Source of the DNA: Paractinoplanes lichenicola
Lineage (GTDB): Bacteria > Actinomycetota > Actinomycetes > Mycobacteriales > Micromonosporaceae
Reading direction: 5' to 3'
DNA length: 64,000 bases
Assembly (NCBI RefSeq): GCF_016785085.1
Contig: NZ_JAENHO010000008.1
Span: 248,001-312,000, forward strand
Below, piece by piece: positions 17,719 through 25,490 of this stretch; the first letter of the stretch is position 1; each line of letters starts with the position of its first letter. The notes beneath the pieces are model-generated. The model searched no databases. It worked only from the letters and a program-made list of their open reading frames with translations, and had not been told where the DNA came from. A program made the translations under genes and the position numbers.

Positions 17719-18726
17719 TCAGCGGGGCTGGGAGACCGGCCAGGTGCTTTCGCGGCGGATTAGTTCGGCTGAGACTGTCTCGACGCGTGGGGGAGTGTTG
17801 GGTGGGGGTGGGTTGAGGGCCAGTTGCATGGCGCGTTCGCCCAGCTCGGTCAAAGGTAGCCGGATCGAGGTCAGGGACGGGGTGACGTCTCGGGCGATGG
17901 GCATGTCGTCGTAGCCGATGACGCTCAGGAGGCGGCCCGCGGTGCGCATCGCGGCCAGGGCGCCCACGGCCATCGAGTCGTTGAGGGCGGCGATCGCGGT
18001 CACCGGGGGGTCGGCGGCCAGCAGTTCCGCCGTTGCGGCCTCGCCGCCGTCGCGAGTGAAGTCCGAGTGGACCACGTTCAGGGAACGGCCGTACGCGGAG
18101 GCGGCTCGGTGCAGGCCGGCCAGGCGGTCGGCCGTTGTGGTCAGGGCGGCGGGGCCGGCGATCACACCGACCGACGTGTGGCCCAGTTCGAACAGGTGTG
18201 AGCCGGCCAGGAAGCCGCCCTCCTCGTTCGCCGGGAGCACTGCGTCTGAGGCGTGGTGGTGGCGGCCGATCACCGCGATCCGCCCGCCCGTGGCCTCGAA
18301 GGCCGTCATCCGCTCGTCGAGTTCCTGTTCCGCGTCGGACGACAAATAGCCCGAGCCGGCCACGACGATCGCCGCCACCTGGTGGGCGTGCAGCAGGTCG
18401 ATGTATTCGAGTTCGCGTTCGGGTTCGCGGAACGTGTTGCAGATGATGGTCAGGCGGCCGCTCGCCGTGGCGACCCGTTGCAGGCCGCGGGTGATCTCGG
18501 CGAAATACGGGTCGGAGACGTCGTGGACCAGCACGCCGACGGCGTTGCGGTTGGAGCGGGCCAGCATCTGGGCGTGCGCGTTGGGCACGTAGCGCAGCTC
18601 GGCCACCGCGGCCAGCACCCGGGCCCGCAGCTCCTCGGTGACCGGCTTCGAGCTGCCGTTGATGATGCGCGAGGCGGTCGCCGTGGACACCCCGGCGCGG
18701 CGGGCCACATCGGCCAACGTAGCCAC
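17719..18726 (-). CDS. LacI-family transcriptional regulator of the pectin-related regulon
   Basis: About 335 residues: an N-terminal helix-turn-helix (TLADVARRAGVSTATASRIING) with hinge region RYVPNAHAQ, then a periplasmic-binding-protein-like effector domain (VGVLVHDVSDPYFAEI, VIGYDDMPIARDVTPSLTSI). Two GTG codons are possible; the one at 18726 is preferred because GGAGG lies 5 bases upstream, whereas the GTG at 18732 overlaps that site. The gene is divergent from the four-gene sugar operon and the shared spacer contains the CAGGAAAGCGCTTACC palindrome at 18805. Near copies of this site precede the pectate lyase and pectinesterase genes, so this protein is the best candidate for their regulator. 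The effector is unknown, probably a pectin-derived sugar. Confidence 0.88.
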   Translation of the reverse strand: MATLADVARRAGVSTATASRIINGSSKPVTEELRARVLAAVAELRYVPNAHAQMLARSNRNAVGVLVHDVSDPYFAEITRGLQRVATASGRLTIICNTFREPERELEYIDLLHAHQVAAIVVAGSGYLSSDAEQELDERMTAFEATGGRIAVIGRHHHASDAVLPANEEGGFLAGSHLFELGHTSVGVIAGPAALTTTADRLAGLHRAASAYGRSLNVVHSDFTRDGGEAATAELLAADPPVTAIAALNDSMAVGALAAMRTAGRLLSVIGYDDMPIARDVTPSLTSIRLPLTELGERAMQLALNPPPPNTPPRVETVSAELIRRESTWPVSQPR

Positions 18727-18804
18727 GACCACCTCCGGTTCTTCAAACGCGCTGAGGATACCGCCGACGGTCTTGCCCGCTCGGCACCACGCCCCGTACG
18801 GTAT

Positions 18805-18820
18805 CAGGAAAGCGCTTACC
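18805..18820. promoter_or_regulatory. LacI-type operator of the four-gene sugar operon
   Basis: CAGGAAAGCGCTTACC lies 38 bases upstream of the operon start and 79 bases upstream of the divergent LacI gene. One base differs from the pectate lyase site. A weaker follow-on sequence, TAAGCGGTTTGC, adjoins at 18821. Confidence 0.8.
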
Positions 18821-18857
18821 TAAGCGGTTTGCGAGCCAAGCGGAGGCTGGAGAGAGC

Positions 18858-20009
18858 ATGGACCGCACCCCCCTCGGCATCATCCTCAACGGTGTCACCG
18901 GCCGGATGGGCCTGCGTCAGCACCTGATCCGCTCGATCCTCGCCATCCGCGAGGACGGCGGCCTCCCGCTGCGTGACGGCACCGTCCTGTGGCCCGAGCC
19001 CGTGCTGGTCGGCCGCAGCGAGACCAAGCTGCGCACGCTGGCCGAGCAGCACGGCCTCACCGACTGGACCACCGACCTCGACGGCGCGCTGGCCCGCCCC
19101 GACGTGCAGGTCTATTTCGACGCGCAGGTCACCTCGGCCCGGGTCAAGGCGCTGCGCACGGCGATCGAGGCCGGCAAGCACATCTACACCGAGAAGCCGG
19201 TCGCCGAGAGCCTGGCCGAGGCGGTCGACCTGGCCCGGGTGGCCGACGCGGCCGGCATCAAGCACGGCGTGGTGCAGGACAAACTGTTTCTTCCGGGCTT
19301 GCAGAAGTTGCTCCGCCTGGTGCGCGGCGGCTTCTTCGGGCAGATCCTCTCCGTACGGGGGGAATTCGGCTATTGGGTTTTCGAGGGTGACTGGCAGGCC
19401 GCGCAACGCCCGTCGTGGAACTACCGGGCGGCCGACGGCGGCGGCATCACGCTCGACATGTTCCCGCACTGGCACTACGTCCTGGAGCAGATCTTCGGAC
19501 CCGTACGCTCGGTGACCGCCCGCTCGGTGACGCACGTCGACCGGCGCTGGGACGAGAGCGGCGAGCCCTACGCGGCGACCGCCGACGACGCCGTCTACGG
19601 CTGGTTCGAGCTCGACGGCGGCATCATCGCGCAGATCAACAGCTCCTGGGCCGTACGGGTCAATCGCGACGAACTGGTCGAGTTCCAGGTCGACGGCACG
19701 CATGGCAGCGCCGTCGCGGGTCTGCACCACTGCCGCATCCAGCCGCGCGCCGCCACCCCCAAGCCGGTGTGGGATCCGGACGTGCCGACCGCGCAGCGTT
19801 TCCGCGAGCAGTGGCAGGAGGTGCCCGACAACGAGGTCTTCGTCAACGGGTTCCGCGCCCAGTGGGAGCAGTTCCTGCGCTACGTGGCCGAGGACGGGCC
19901 CTACACCGGCGACCTGTGGGCCGGGGCGCGGGGCGTGCAGGTGGCCGAGCTCGGGCTGCAGTCGTCCCGCGAGGGCCGTCGCCTCGAGATCCCGGAGCTG
20001 GACCGATGA
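18858..20009 (+). CDS. Gfo/Idh/MocA-family oxidoreductase, first gene of a four-gene sugar operon
   Basis: A 383-residue NAD(P)-dependent enzyme with an N-terminal Rossmann domain (LNGVTGRMGLRQH) and the family's catalytic-lysine segment HIYTEKPVAESL. The C-terminal alpha/beta domain contains GGGITLDMFPHWHYVLEQIFG, with a His positioned as in sugar-oxidising members. A good GGAG ribosome site precedes the ATG. The next gene starts within its stop codon, so the operon is co-translated. Members of this family oxidise a sugar hydroxyl to a ketone (for example 3-keto sugars) or run the reverse reaction; which sugar is used here cannot be read from the sequence. Confidence 0.88.
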   Translation: MDRTPLGIILNGVTGRMGLRQHLIRSILAIREDGGLPLRDGTVLWPEPVLVGRSETKLRTLAEQHGLTDWTTDLDGALARPDVQVYFDAQVTSARVKALRTAIEAGKHIYTEKPVAESLAEAVDLARVADAAGIKHGVVQDKLFLPGLQKLLRLVRGGFFGQILSVRGEFGYWVFEGDWQAAQRPSWNYRAADGGGITLDMFPHWHYVLEQIFGPVRSVTARSVTHVDRRWDESGEPYAATADDAVYGWFELDGGIIAQINSSWAVRVNRDELVEFQVDGTHGSAVAGLHHCRIQPRAATPKPVWDPDVPTAQRFREQWQEVPDNEVFVNGFRAQWEQFLRYVAEDGPYTGDLWAGARGVQVAELGLQSSREGRRLEIPELDR

Positions 20010-21106
20010 GGTTCAGCGGCCGCGGCACCTCCTATGCAGCGCCGGGGAAGCCGTTCACGAGCCGGATCGCGTACGCCGCGGCGCCGGTCACGGCCGACCC
20101 GGCAGCCGAGAACATTCCGGGCGCCCCCGCCGCGCTCGACTGGGACACCACGCTGCGGTTCCGGCACCACCTGTGGTCGTACGGGTTCGGGGTGGCCGAG
20201 GCGATGGACACCGCCCAGCGCGGCGCGGGGCTGGACTATCCGGCCACCCGCGAGCTGATCCGCCGCAGCGCCGCCGAAGCCCGGTCGGTCGGCGGCGCGA
20301 TCGTGGCCGGCGTCGCCACCGACCAGCTGCTACCCGGTCCGGCGACCCTCGACGAGATCACCAAGGCCTATCTGGAGCAGTTGCACGACGTACGGGATGC
20401 TGGTGCGACCCCGGTCCTGATGTGCAGCCGGCATCTGGCCGCGGCCGCGCGGGACGCCGATGACTACAAGCGCGTCTACGGCGAGCTGCTGTCGCAATCG
20501 GACAAGCCGGTTCTGCTGCATTGGCTGGGTGAGGCGTTCGACCCCGCGCTGGCCGGTTACTGGGGCAACCGCGAGGCCGTCCTCGAGATCATCAACGAGC
20601 ATCGCGATCGGGTGGCCGGCATCAAGCTGTCGCTGCTCGACGCCGACTACGAGATCGAGATGCGGCGGCGGCTGCCCGAGGGTGTGCGGATGTACACCGG
20701 CGACGACTTCAACTATCCGTCGCTGATCCTCGGCGACGACCAGGGGCATTCCGAGGCGTTGCTGGGGGTGCTGGCGGTGATCGCCCCACCCGCGGCGGCG
20801 GCCCTGCGTGCGCTCGACGAGGGCGACGTGACGACGTACGGGAAGATCTTGGAACCGACGCTGCCGCTCGCCCGGCATCTCTTCGCCGCGCCGACCTATC
20901 ACTACAAGACCGGGATCGTGTTTCTGAACTGGCTCGCGGGCCATCAGGATCACCTCACGATGGTCAACGGCGCGCAGTCCGGGCGCTCGCCGCAGCACCT
21001 GCTCACGCTGATGAGGCTGGCCGACGAGGCGGGGCTGCTGCCCGACGCCGAGCTGGCCTCGCGCCGGGCCGACGCGTGGCTGACCACCGTGGGGCTGGCG
21101 CGATGA
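20006..21106 (+). CDS. DUF993 family protein, dihydrodipicolinate-synthase-like TIM barrel
   Basis: A 366-residue protein whose ATGA start overlaps the previous stop by 4 bases. It resembles the DUF993 family, distant relatives of the DHDPS/N-acetylneuraminate lyase aldolases. Lys207 in VAGIKLSLLD sits where those aldolases carry the Schiff-base lysine. Other conserved-looking segments are YTGDDFNYPSLILGDD and YHYKTGIVFLNWLAGHQ. An aldolase or retro-aldol role on the oxidised sugar made by the upstream enzyme is plausible but unproven. The family has no function I know to be established. The fixed order with the Gfo/Idh and isomerase genes suggests consecutive steps. Confidence 0.8.
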   Translation: MRFSGRGTSYAAPGKPFTSRIAYAAAPVTADPAAENIPGAPAALDWDTTLRFRHHLWSYGFGVAEAMDTAQRGAGLDYPATRELIRRSAAEARSVGGAIVAGVATDQLLPGPATLDEITKAYLEQLHDVRDAGATPVLMCSRHLAAAARDADDYKRVYGELLSQSDKPVLLHWLGEAFDPALAGYWGNREAVLEIINEHRDRVAGIKLSLLDADYEIEMRRRLPEGVRMYTGDDFNYPSLILGDDQGHSEALLGVLAVIAPPAAAALRALDEGDVTTYGKILEPTLPLARHLFAAPTYHYKTGIVFLNWLAGHQDHLTMVNGAQSGRSPQHLLTLMRLADEAGLLPDAELASRRADAWLTTVGLAR

Positions 21107-21906
21107 GGGGCTTCTCGCTCAACCAGGCCACCACCAAACGCTGGCCGCTCGACGAACTGGTGCCCGGCTGCGTGGCCGCGGGCGTCACCGGAGTCGGCCT
21201 CTGGCGCGAGGAAGTCGCCGACTACGGCACGGAAAAAGCCGCTTCCCTCGTACGCGATGCCGGCCTCACGGTCACGTCGTTGTGCCGGGGCGGGTTCTTC
21301 CACGCGGCCGACTGGTACGACGAGAACCGGCGCGCCATCGAGCAGGCGGTTGTTCTGGGGACCGACACGCTCGTGCTGGTCAGCGGCGGACTGCCGGGTT
21401 CGAGCCGGGACATCGACGGCGCCCGCCGGCACGTCGGCGACGCGATCGGCGCGCTCGTGCCCGACGCGCTGGCCGCGGGCGTCCGGCTGGCCATCGAGCC
21501 GCTGCACCCGATGTTCGCCTCGGACCGCTGCGTCGTCTCCACGCTCGATCAGGCCCTCCAGCTGGCCGCGCCCTATCCGGCTGAGGCGGTCGGCGTGGTG
21601 ATCGACACCTATCACCTGTGGTGGGACGACACGGTGTGGGACGGCATCGCCCGCGCGGGTCGTGACGGACGGGTCGCCGCGTTCCAGCTGGCCGACTGGA
21701 TCACGCCGCTGCCCGAGGGTGTGCTGCTGGGCCGCGGGCTGCCCGGCACCGGATCGGTCGACATGCGGCGCTTCGCGCAGGCCGTACGGGAGACCGGCTA
21801 CGACGGCTACGTCGAGGTCGAGGTGTTCCACGAGGAGGTCTGGTCGCGGCCGGGCCCCGACGTGCTGGCCGAGGCGATCGCCGGCTACGAGGCGGCCGTC
21901 GCGTGA
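21103..21906 (+). CDS. Sugar phosphate isomerase/epimerase-like TIM barrel (AP endonuclease family 2 fold)
   Basis: A 267-residue protein starting at an ATGA overlap with the preceding stop. Motifs of the xylose-isomerase-like barrel are visible: GVTGVGLWREE, AIEPLHPMF with a metal-binding Glu, VVIDTYHLWWDD with Asp and His, FQLADW, and YVEVEVFHEE with a terminal Glu. Enzymes of this family isomerise or epimerise sugars and keto-sugars, or act as 3-keto-glycoside-acting proteins. In this operon it would follow or precede the Gfo/Idh redox step. The exact reaction is unknown. Confidence 0.87.
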   Translation: MRGFSLNQATTKRWPLDELVPGCVAAGVTGVGLWREEVADYGTEKAASLVRDAGLTVTSLCRGGFFHAADWYDENRRAIEQAVVLGTDTLVLVSGGLPGSSRDIDGARRHVGDAIGALVPDALAAGVRLAIEPLHPMFASDRCVVSTLDQALQLAAPYPAEAVGVVIDTYHLWWDDTVWDGIARAGRDGRVAAFQLADWITPLPEGVLLGRGLPGTGSVDMRRFAQAVRETGYDGYVEVEVFHEEVWSRPGPDVLAEAIAGYEAAVA

Positions 21907-22652
21907 GCTTCCTGCGCGTGGGCGACACGTTCGTCGCCACGTACGTGATCGACCCGCCGCTCGACATCCGGCTCGCCCCCCGGCCCTATCTTCACCCCGT
22001 ACGCACCCTGGCCGGCACGGTCGTGACCGACGAGCTCTGCTTCGACCACCCCTGGCACCTCGGCGCCTCGGTGACGATCGCCGACGTCAACGGCTGGAAC
22101 TTCTGGGGCGGCCGCACGTTCGTCCGCGACCAGGGCTACACGTGGCTGACCGACCACGGCACGATCCGGCACGACGGCTGGGTGCCCGCCTCTTCACCGG
22201 GCGGCCTGTCGGAGAAGCTGCGCTGGTGCGACGGCGACGACCGCACGCTGCTGACCGAGCGCCGCTCTCTCACGGCGGGGGCGGCGCCCGGCGGGTGGGA
22301 GCTGTCCTTCCGGTACGCCCTGACGACCGCCCCGGGCCTGTCGGTCTCGCTGGGCAGCCCCGCCACCAACGGGCGTACGGGGGAAGCGGGTTATGGCGGT
22401 TTTTTCTGGCGCTGCCCGGGTGAACGCGCCGTCGCCAGCGAACCCCACGGCAGCACGGCCGAATCGGTGACCCTGACCGTGGACGACAAATACGCGCTGA
22501 CGTTCCGGGGCCTGGCCGGCAAGGACCGCTGGTTCATCCGCACGGAGGGCTACATCGGCGTGTGCGCGGCCCTGGCCTGGGAGGACCCGCTAGTCGTCCC
22601 GGCCGGGGAGACGTTGTCCCGCCACATCCGGGTGCTGGTCACTGATCTGTAA
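21903..22652 (+). CDS. PmoA/DUF6807-like protein, last gene of the sugar operon
   Basis: A 249-residue protein starting with GTG overlapping the previous stop (GTGA). It is beta-rich with conserved-looking segments RPYLHPVRTLAG, DHPWHLGASVTIADVNGWNFWGG and the C-terminal AALAWEDPLVVPAGETL, as in the DUF6807 (methane-oxygenase PmoA-annotated) family. That database name is misleading: there are no membrane spans and nothing points to methane oxidation. The galactose-mutarotase-like beta fold of related proteins suggests binding or modification of a sugar ring. Family members often accompany Gfo/Idh genes, consistent with this operon. Confidence 0.82.
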   Translation: MSFLRVGDTFVATYVIDPPLDIRLAPRPYLHPVRTLAGTVVTDELCFDHPWHLGASVTIADVNGWNFWGGRTFVRDQGYTWLTDHGTIRHDGWVPASSPGGLSEKLRWCDGDDRTLLTERRSLTAGAAPGGWELSFRYALTTAPGLSVSLGSPATNGRTGEAGYGGFFWRCPGERAVASEPHGSTAESVTLTVDDKYALTFRGLAGKDRWFIRTEGYIGVCAALAWEDPLVVPAGETLSRHIRVLVTDL

Positions 22653-22667
22653 CGTCCGCAGATCACC

Positions 22668-22920
22668 ATGCCCGAGCTGTCCTGGCTCACCTTCCAGGAC
22701 CCGTACGAGGTCATCTCCGTCGGACAGCACGTCACCTGCGAGTTTCTTGCCTTCGACACCACCGATGGCGAGGCTCGCCTGTCGCTTCGCGCCACACGAA
22801 CTCTCCACCGTGCCCATCGACACCCCCAACCAGGCAGTCCAGGTCGGCGACGAGGTCGTCGTCACCATCACAGAGATCGATCCGCTCCGTCGGCGGCTCG
22901 CGCTGTCGTGTCGCCGCTGA
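22668..22920 (+). pseudogene. Remnant of an S1 RNA-binding-domain protein gene
   Basis: From ATG 22668 the frame reads MPELSWLTFQ, then GQHVTCEFLAFDTTDGEARL, typical of the small actinobacterial S1-domain proteins. After LSLRAT the match continues one frame over (from about 22798) as ELSTVPIDTPNQAVQVGDEV and EIDPLRRRLALS, ending at TGA 22920. The normal stretch of some tens of residues between the two blocks is missing, and the N-terminal S1 fold also seems shortened. So the gene carries internal deletions plus a frameshift. A spurious 33-codon frame (from 22926) follows. Confidence 0.65.
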
Positions 22921-23014
22921 TCGCGGATGGGCGCCAGAGTTGGGGCCAAACGCCGCACCCTCGCTGACCTGCTCTGCCGCACCGTCGTGGTCAAGGAGGC
23001 TGTGGTCCCCGAGG

Positions 23015-23055
23015 CGGTCACCGCCTGAGCCCGGATGCCGCTCTGGCGGTGACCG
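23015..23055. terminator. Inverted repeat, possible terminator after the sugar operon
   Basis: Perfect 11-bp arms CGGTCACCGCC (23015-23025) and GGCGGTGACCG (23045-23055) with a 19-base loop, lying between the S1 remnant and the convergent S41 peptidase gene. No U-tract. Confidence 0.5.
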
Positions 23056-23140
23056 ACGTCGTCGCCGGGAGGGACATTTCCCCTTCGAGCCCCCCATGGC
23101 CGGTCGGGCGATTCGGCCGTGAGTCCCGACTGCGCCGGCG

Positions 23141-23189
23141 GAGCCTCGCGTTCGTGCGGGTGCGTTTGTCGGGGCCGCCGTGGCGTACG
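23141..23189 (-). repeat. Left copy of a 49-bp inverted repeat flanking the S41 peptidase gene
   Basis: Read on the minus strand (CGTACGCCACGGCGG... to ...GCGAGGCTC) it matches 25180-25228 at 46 of 49 positions. It begins 14 bases beyond the peptidase stop codon. The match stops abruptly on both sides. Confidence 0.8.
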
Positions 23190-23203
23190 AAGGCGTTATG
23201 GTT

Positions 23204-25081
23204 TCAGCCTTCCAGGGTGCCCAGTGGCTTCAGGGCGCCACCCTTGCGGATGAACGTGCGTAGGGCGACGGGCTCGCCCGCGTCGAAGCCGCGGACCCGG
23301 ACCTGGCGGGCGCCCTCGGCCCCGGTGACGGCGACCGGCCCCGGGTTGCCACCCAGGTCGGCGCTGCAGCGGGGCCGCCCGTCGACCTCGATGTCGGCGC
23401 GGTCGACCCCCAGCACCCCGAACGTGGCGGTGAGGTCGCCCCCGGCCTCGGAGAGTTCGACGTCGAAGCGGCGCGCCGGGGACTTCTCGAGCAGGGCCAC
23501 CGCCGCGGCCAGCAGGTCGGCGTCGTCCGAGACGATGTCGCGGCGGGTCGTGCTGTGGCGTTCGTTGGGCACGACGCCGTAGTCCTCCAGCGGGGTGCCC
23601 GCGTTGGCCCCGACCCGCAGCACCCGGCGGATGACGAAGGACAGGCCGGCGCCCAGCGGCAGCGGCTTGAAAGGCTCGGACAGCGAGCCGATCAGGTCGG
23701 CCAGCTGCCAGACGTTGCCGCCGCCGGCGCCGGTGTTGCCGTCGGTGCCGAGCACGAGGCCGATGCCGTTGTCCTGGAAGCCGGCCGCGAAGATGTCGGT
23801 GGCCGAGTAGCAACGGGCGTCGGTCAGCAGCACGACCGGGCCGAAGTAGGACTGCGGGACGGCGTCGAACCATTCGCGCTCGGTGAACGGGATGCCCGCC
23901 GAGTAGGGCGCGCCCGATTCGAGCGCCTGGTCCATCGACTTGAGCCACGGGTTGAGGTCGTCGCGGGTGCGGCACAGGCGCAGGTTGAGCGCGGTGGCCG
24001 CGAACTGGGCCGGCTCCGGCTCGACCGGGCGGGCGGTGAGCGCCTGCAGGCACAGCTCGGAGGCGACGACCGCGCCGCCGCCGTTGCCGCGCACGTCGAG
24101 CACGAGCCCGTCCGGGGGCAGCGCGCCGAGCAGCCGGGCGAACTCGCGGACGAACGCCACGATGCCGCCTGCCGTGGGCATGAACGTACGGATGCGCAGG
24201 TGACCGACCGTGCGGCCGCCCACGGCGACGCGGCGCGCCTCGAAGACGGTCGACAGGTCGGGGGCGACCGGGACCACGCCGGGGTCGTCGGTCGCGAGCT
24301 CCTGCCCGGTCTCCTCGGCGGCCAGGGCCGCGGGCGCGAACAGGGCGGCGCGCAGCCGGGCGAGCTGGGCGCCCTCGATGTCGACGCCGAGCTGGGTGTC
24401 GGTGGTCGCGCTGGGGCCCTCGGCGACCGGCGTGATCGCGGTCGCGTTCCAGGTCAGCCGGGTCTCCTGGGCCTGACCGGACTGGTCGAGATAGCCGACG
24501 GTGATCCAGTCCTCGTCCGGGGGTGGCGCGAAGGCCAGCGACCGTACGGTGAACATCTGCAACGCCCGGGCGTGGCGCGCGTCGGCGTTGGCGCCCGGCA
24601 GCCGGTCGCCGAAGCGTTCGACGGCCCGCGCGATCGGCACGCCGTTCCAGTGGGTCACCTCGACGCCCGGGCGGAAGCCCTGCAGGTCAAAGTCGGCCTG
24701 GCGCTTGCTGACCAGATAACGCTTGCGACCGTCCTCGGTGAACTCCTTGAGCAGGAACGGCAGGAACACCGCGGCCCCGTTGAAGGGCTGCGGCAGCGTG
24801 TAGCGGGTGTGCAGGTCGCGCAGCGAGTTGAAGACGTCGACGAGCTCGGCGTGCATGCGCCATTCGAGCTCGGGGTCGCCGTCGCGGTCGAGCCGCTGCG
24901 AGAGCAGGCGCAGCCGCTGCAGCGGGTTGATGCCGTAGCGCGCCATCTTGAACGGCAGCAGCGCGTAATTCTGCTCAAGCACGAGCAGCGCCTGCTGGAC
25001 GATCAGTTTGCGCTGGGCGTTCGTGAGGCGCCCGATCTCGGTCGCGCCGAGAAAATCCGTGAGCGAAACAGCCTGGGTCAT
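23204..25081 (-). CDS. S41-family (C-terminal processing/tail-specific type) serine peptidase, cytoplasmic
   Basis: A 625-residue protein with an ATG preceded by GGGAGGGG. There is no signal peptide or membrane span, unlike most S41 peptidases. The S41 core is seen in VGHLRIRTFMP, DGLVLDVRGNGGG and DARCYSATDIFAAGFQDNGIG, where the Ser near residue 426 is the predicted nucleophile. The N-terminal 250 residues form a helical and PDZ-like region (FRPGVEVTHWNGVPI). The last 70 residues are a beta-rich tail (RADIEVDGRPRCSADLGGNP). It stands alone between 49-bp inverted repeats. The substrate is unknown; an intracellular role in protein or peptide turnover is inferred. Confidence 0.85.
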   Translation of the reverse strand: MTQAVSLTDFLGATEIGRLTNAQRKLIVQQALLVLEQNYALLPFKMARYGINPLQRLRLLSQRLDRDGDPELEWRMHAELVDVFNSLRDLHTRYTLPQPFNGAAVFLPFLLKEFTEDGRKRYLVSKRQADFDLQGFRPGVEVTHWNGVPIARAVERFGDRLPGANADARHARALQMFTVRSLAFAPPPDEDWITVGYLDQSGQAQETRLTWNATAITPVAEGPSATTDTQLGVDIEGAQLARLRAALFAPAALAAEETGQELATDDPGVVPVAPDLSTVFEARRVAVGGRTVGHLRIRTFMPTAGGIVAFVREFARLLGALPPDGLVLDVRGNGGGAVVASELCLQALTARPVEPEPAQFAATALNLRLCRTRDDLNPWLKSMDQALESGAPYSAGIPFTEREWFDAVPQSYFGPVVLLTDARCYSATDIFAAGFQDNGIGLVLGTDGNTGAGGGNVWQLADLIGSLSEPFKPLPLGAGLSFVIRRVLRVGANAGTPLEDYGVVPNERHSTTRRDIVSDDADLLAAAVALLEKSPARRFDVELSEAGGDLTATFGVLGVDRADIEVDGRPRCSADLGGNPGPVAVTGAEGARQVRVRGFDAGEPVALRTFIRKGGALKPLGTLEG

Positions 25082-25179
25082 GTCTATCCCCTCCCGACGC
25101 GAAGGGGTTCAGCGTAGGTCCGCGGATACCACCCGCCACTGTCCGATCAAGGACCCATCGACAGGGACCACACCCCAGA

Positions 25180-25228
25180 CGTACGCCACGTCGGCCCGGA
25201 CAAACGCACCAGCACGAACGCGAGGCTC
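25180..25228 (+). repeat. Right copy of the 49-bp inverted repeat flanking the S41 peptidase gene
   Basis: CGTACGCCACGTCGG... to ...GCGAGGCTC, 99 bases upstream of the peptidase start and inverted relative to 23141-23189 (3 mismatches). Its first 30 bases also match 1224-1253. Confidence 0.8.
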
Positions 25229-25229
25229 T

Positions 25230-25255
25230 CCAAGATCGTTGGCCAAGATCGTTGG
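25230..25255 (+). repeat. Tandem duplication of a 13-bp near-palindrome
   Basis: CCAAGATCGTTGG occurs twice in immediate tandem. Each unit is an imperfect dyad (CCAA...TTGG), so it may be a protein-binding pair or a slippage product. It starts right after the 49-bp repeat. Confidence 0.7.
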
Positions 25256-25331
25256 TTCCAACCTGCCACCGCCTCCCCCTCCCGCCCGGGTGTGGCTCCG
25301 ACCCTATTTGATCAGGAGCGGTGGATCGGGG

Positions 25332-25359
25332 TTGTCCACAGCCGCGGGACTTGTCCACA
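25332..25359 (+). promoter_or_regulatory. Pair of DnaA-box-like sequences
   Basis: TTGTCCACA occurs at 25332-25340 and 25351-25359 in the same orientation, 19 bases start to start. This is the preferred actinobacterial DnaA-box form. Only two boxes are present and no replication genes adjoin, so this is not an origin. A regulatory or DnaA-titrating role is possible. Confidence 0.5.
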
Positions 25360-25454
25360 GGGCGGCTACGGGCGGGTTGACACGGCGACCGGGGTCAGTC
25401 CTAGCGCCGTGACGGGCGGTACTGACTGTCCGGCGTTGATCCCGCGGGCCGTAA

Positions 25455-25483
25455 CGCCCGACCGCCGTCACGGCGGTCGGGCG
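25455..25483 (-). terminator. Strong hairpin terminator of the MFS gene
   Basis: A perfect 13-bp stem (CGCCCGACCGCCG and its complement) with a 3-base loop, 8 bases past the MFS transporter stop codon. The spacer 25082-25490 otherwise holds the repeats and DnaA-like boxes but no gene. Confidence 0.8.
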
Positions 25484-25490
25484 CAACGCG

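Noticed and set aside
18858..22652. Methane mono-oxygenase function for the last gene of the operon
   Set aside because: PmoA naming of DUF6807 proteins is an annotation artefact; the protein is soluble and in a sugar operon.
22926..23027. Small gene of 33 codons after the S1 remnant
   Set aside because: No ribosome site of note, no conserved features, and it runs into a hairpin.
23141..25228. Insertion sequence with the S41 gene as passenger transposase
   Set aside because: The gene is a peptidase, not a transposase, and no target-site duplication is seen; kept only as a finding about inverted repeats.
25332..25359. Replication origin
   Set aside because: Only two DnaA-like boxes, no AT-rich unwinding region and no dnaA, dnaN or rep gene nearby.
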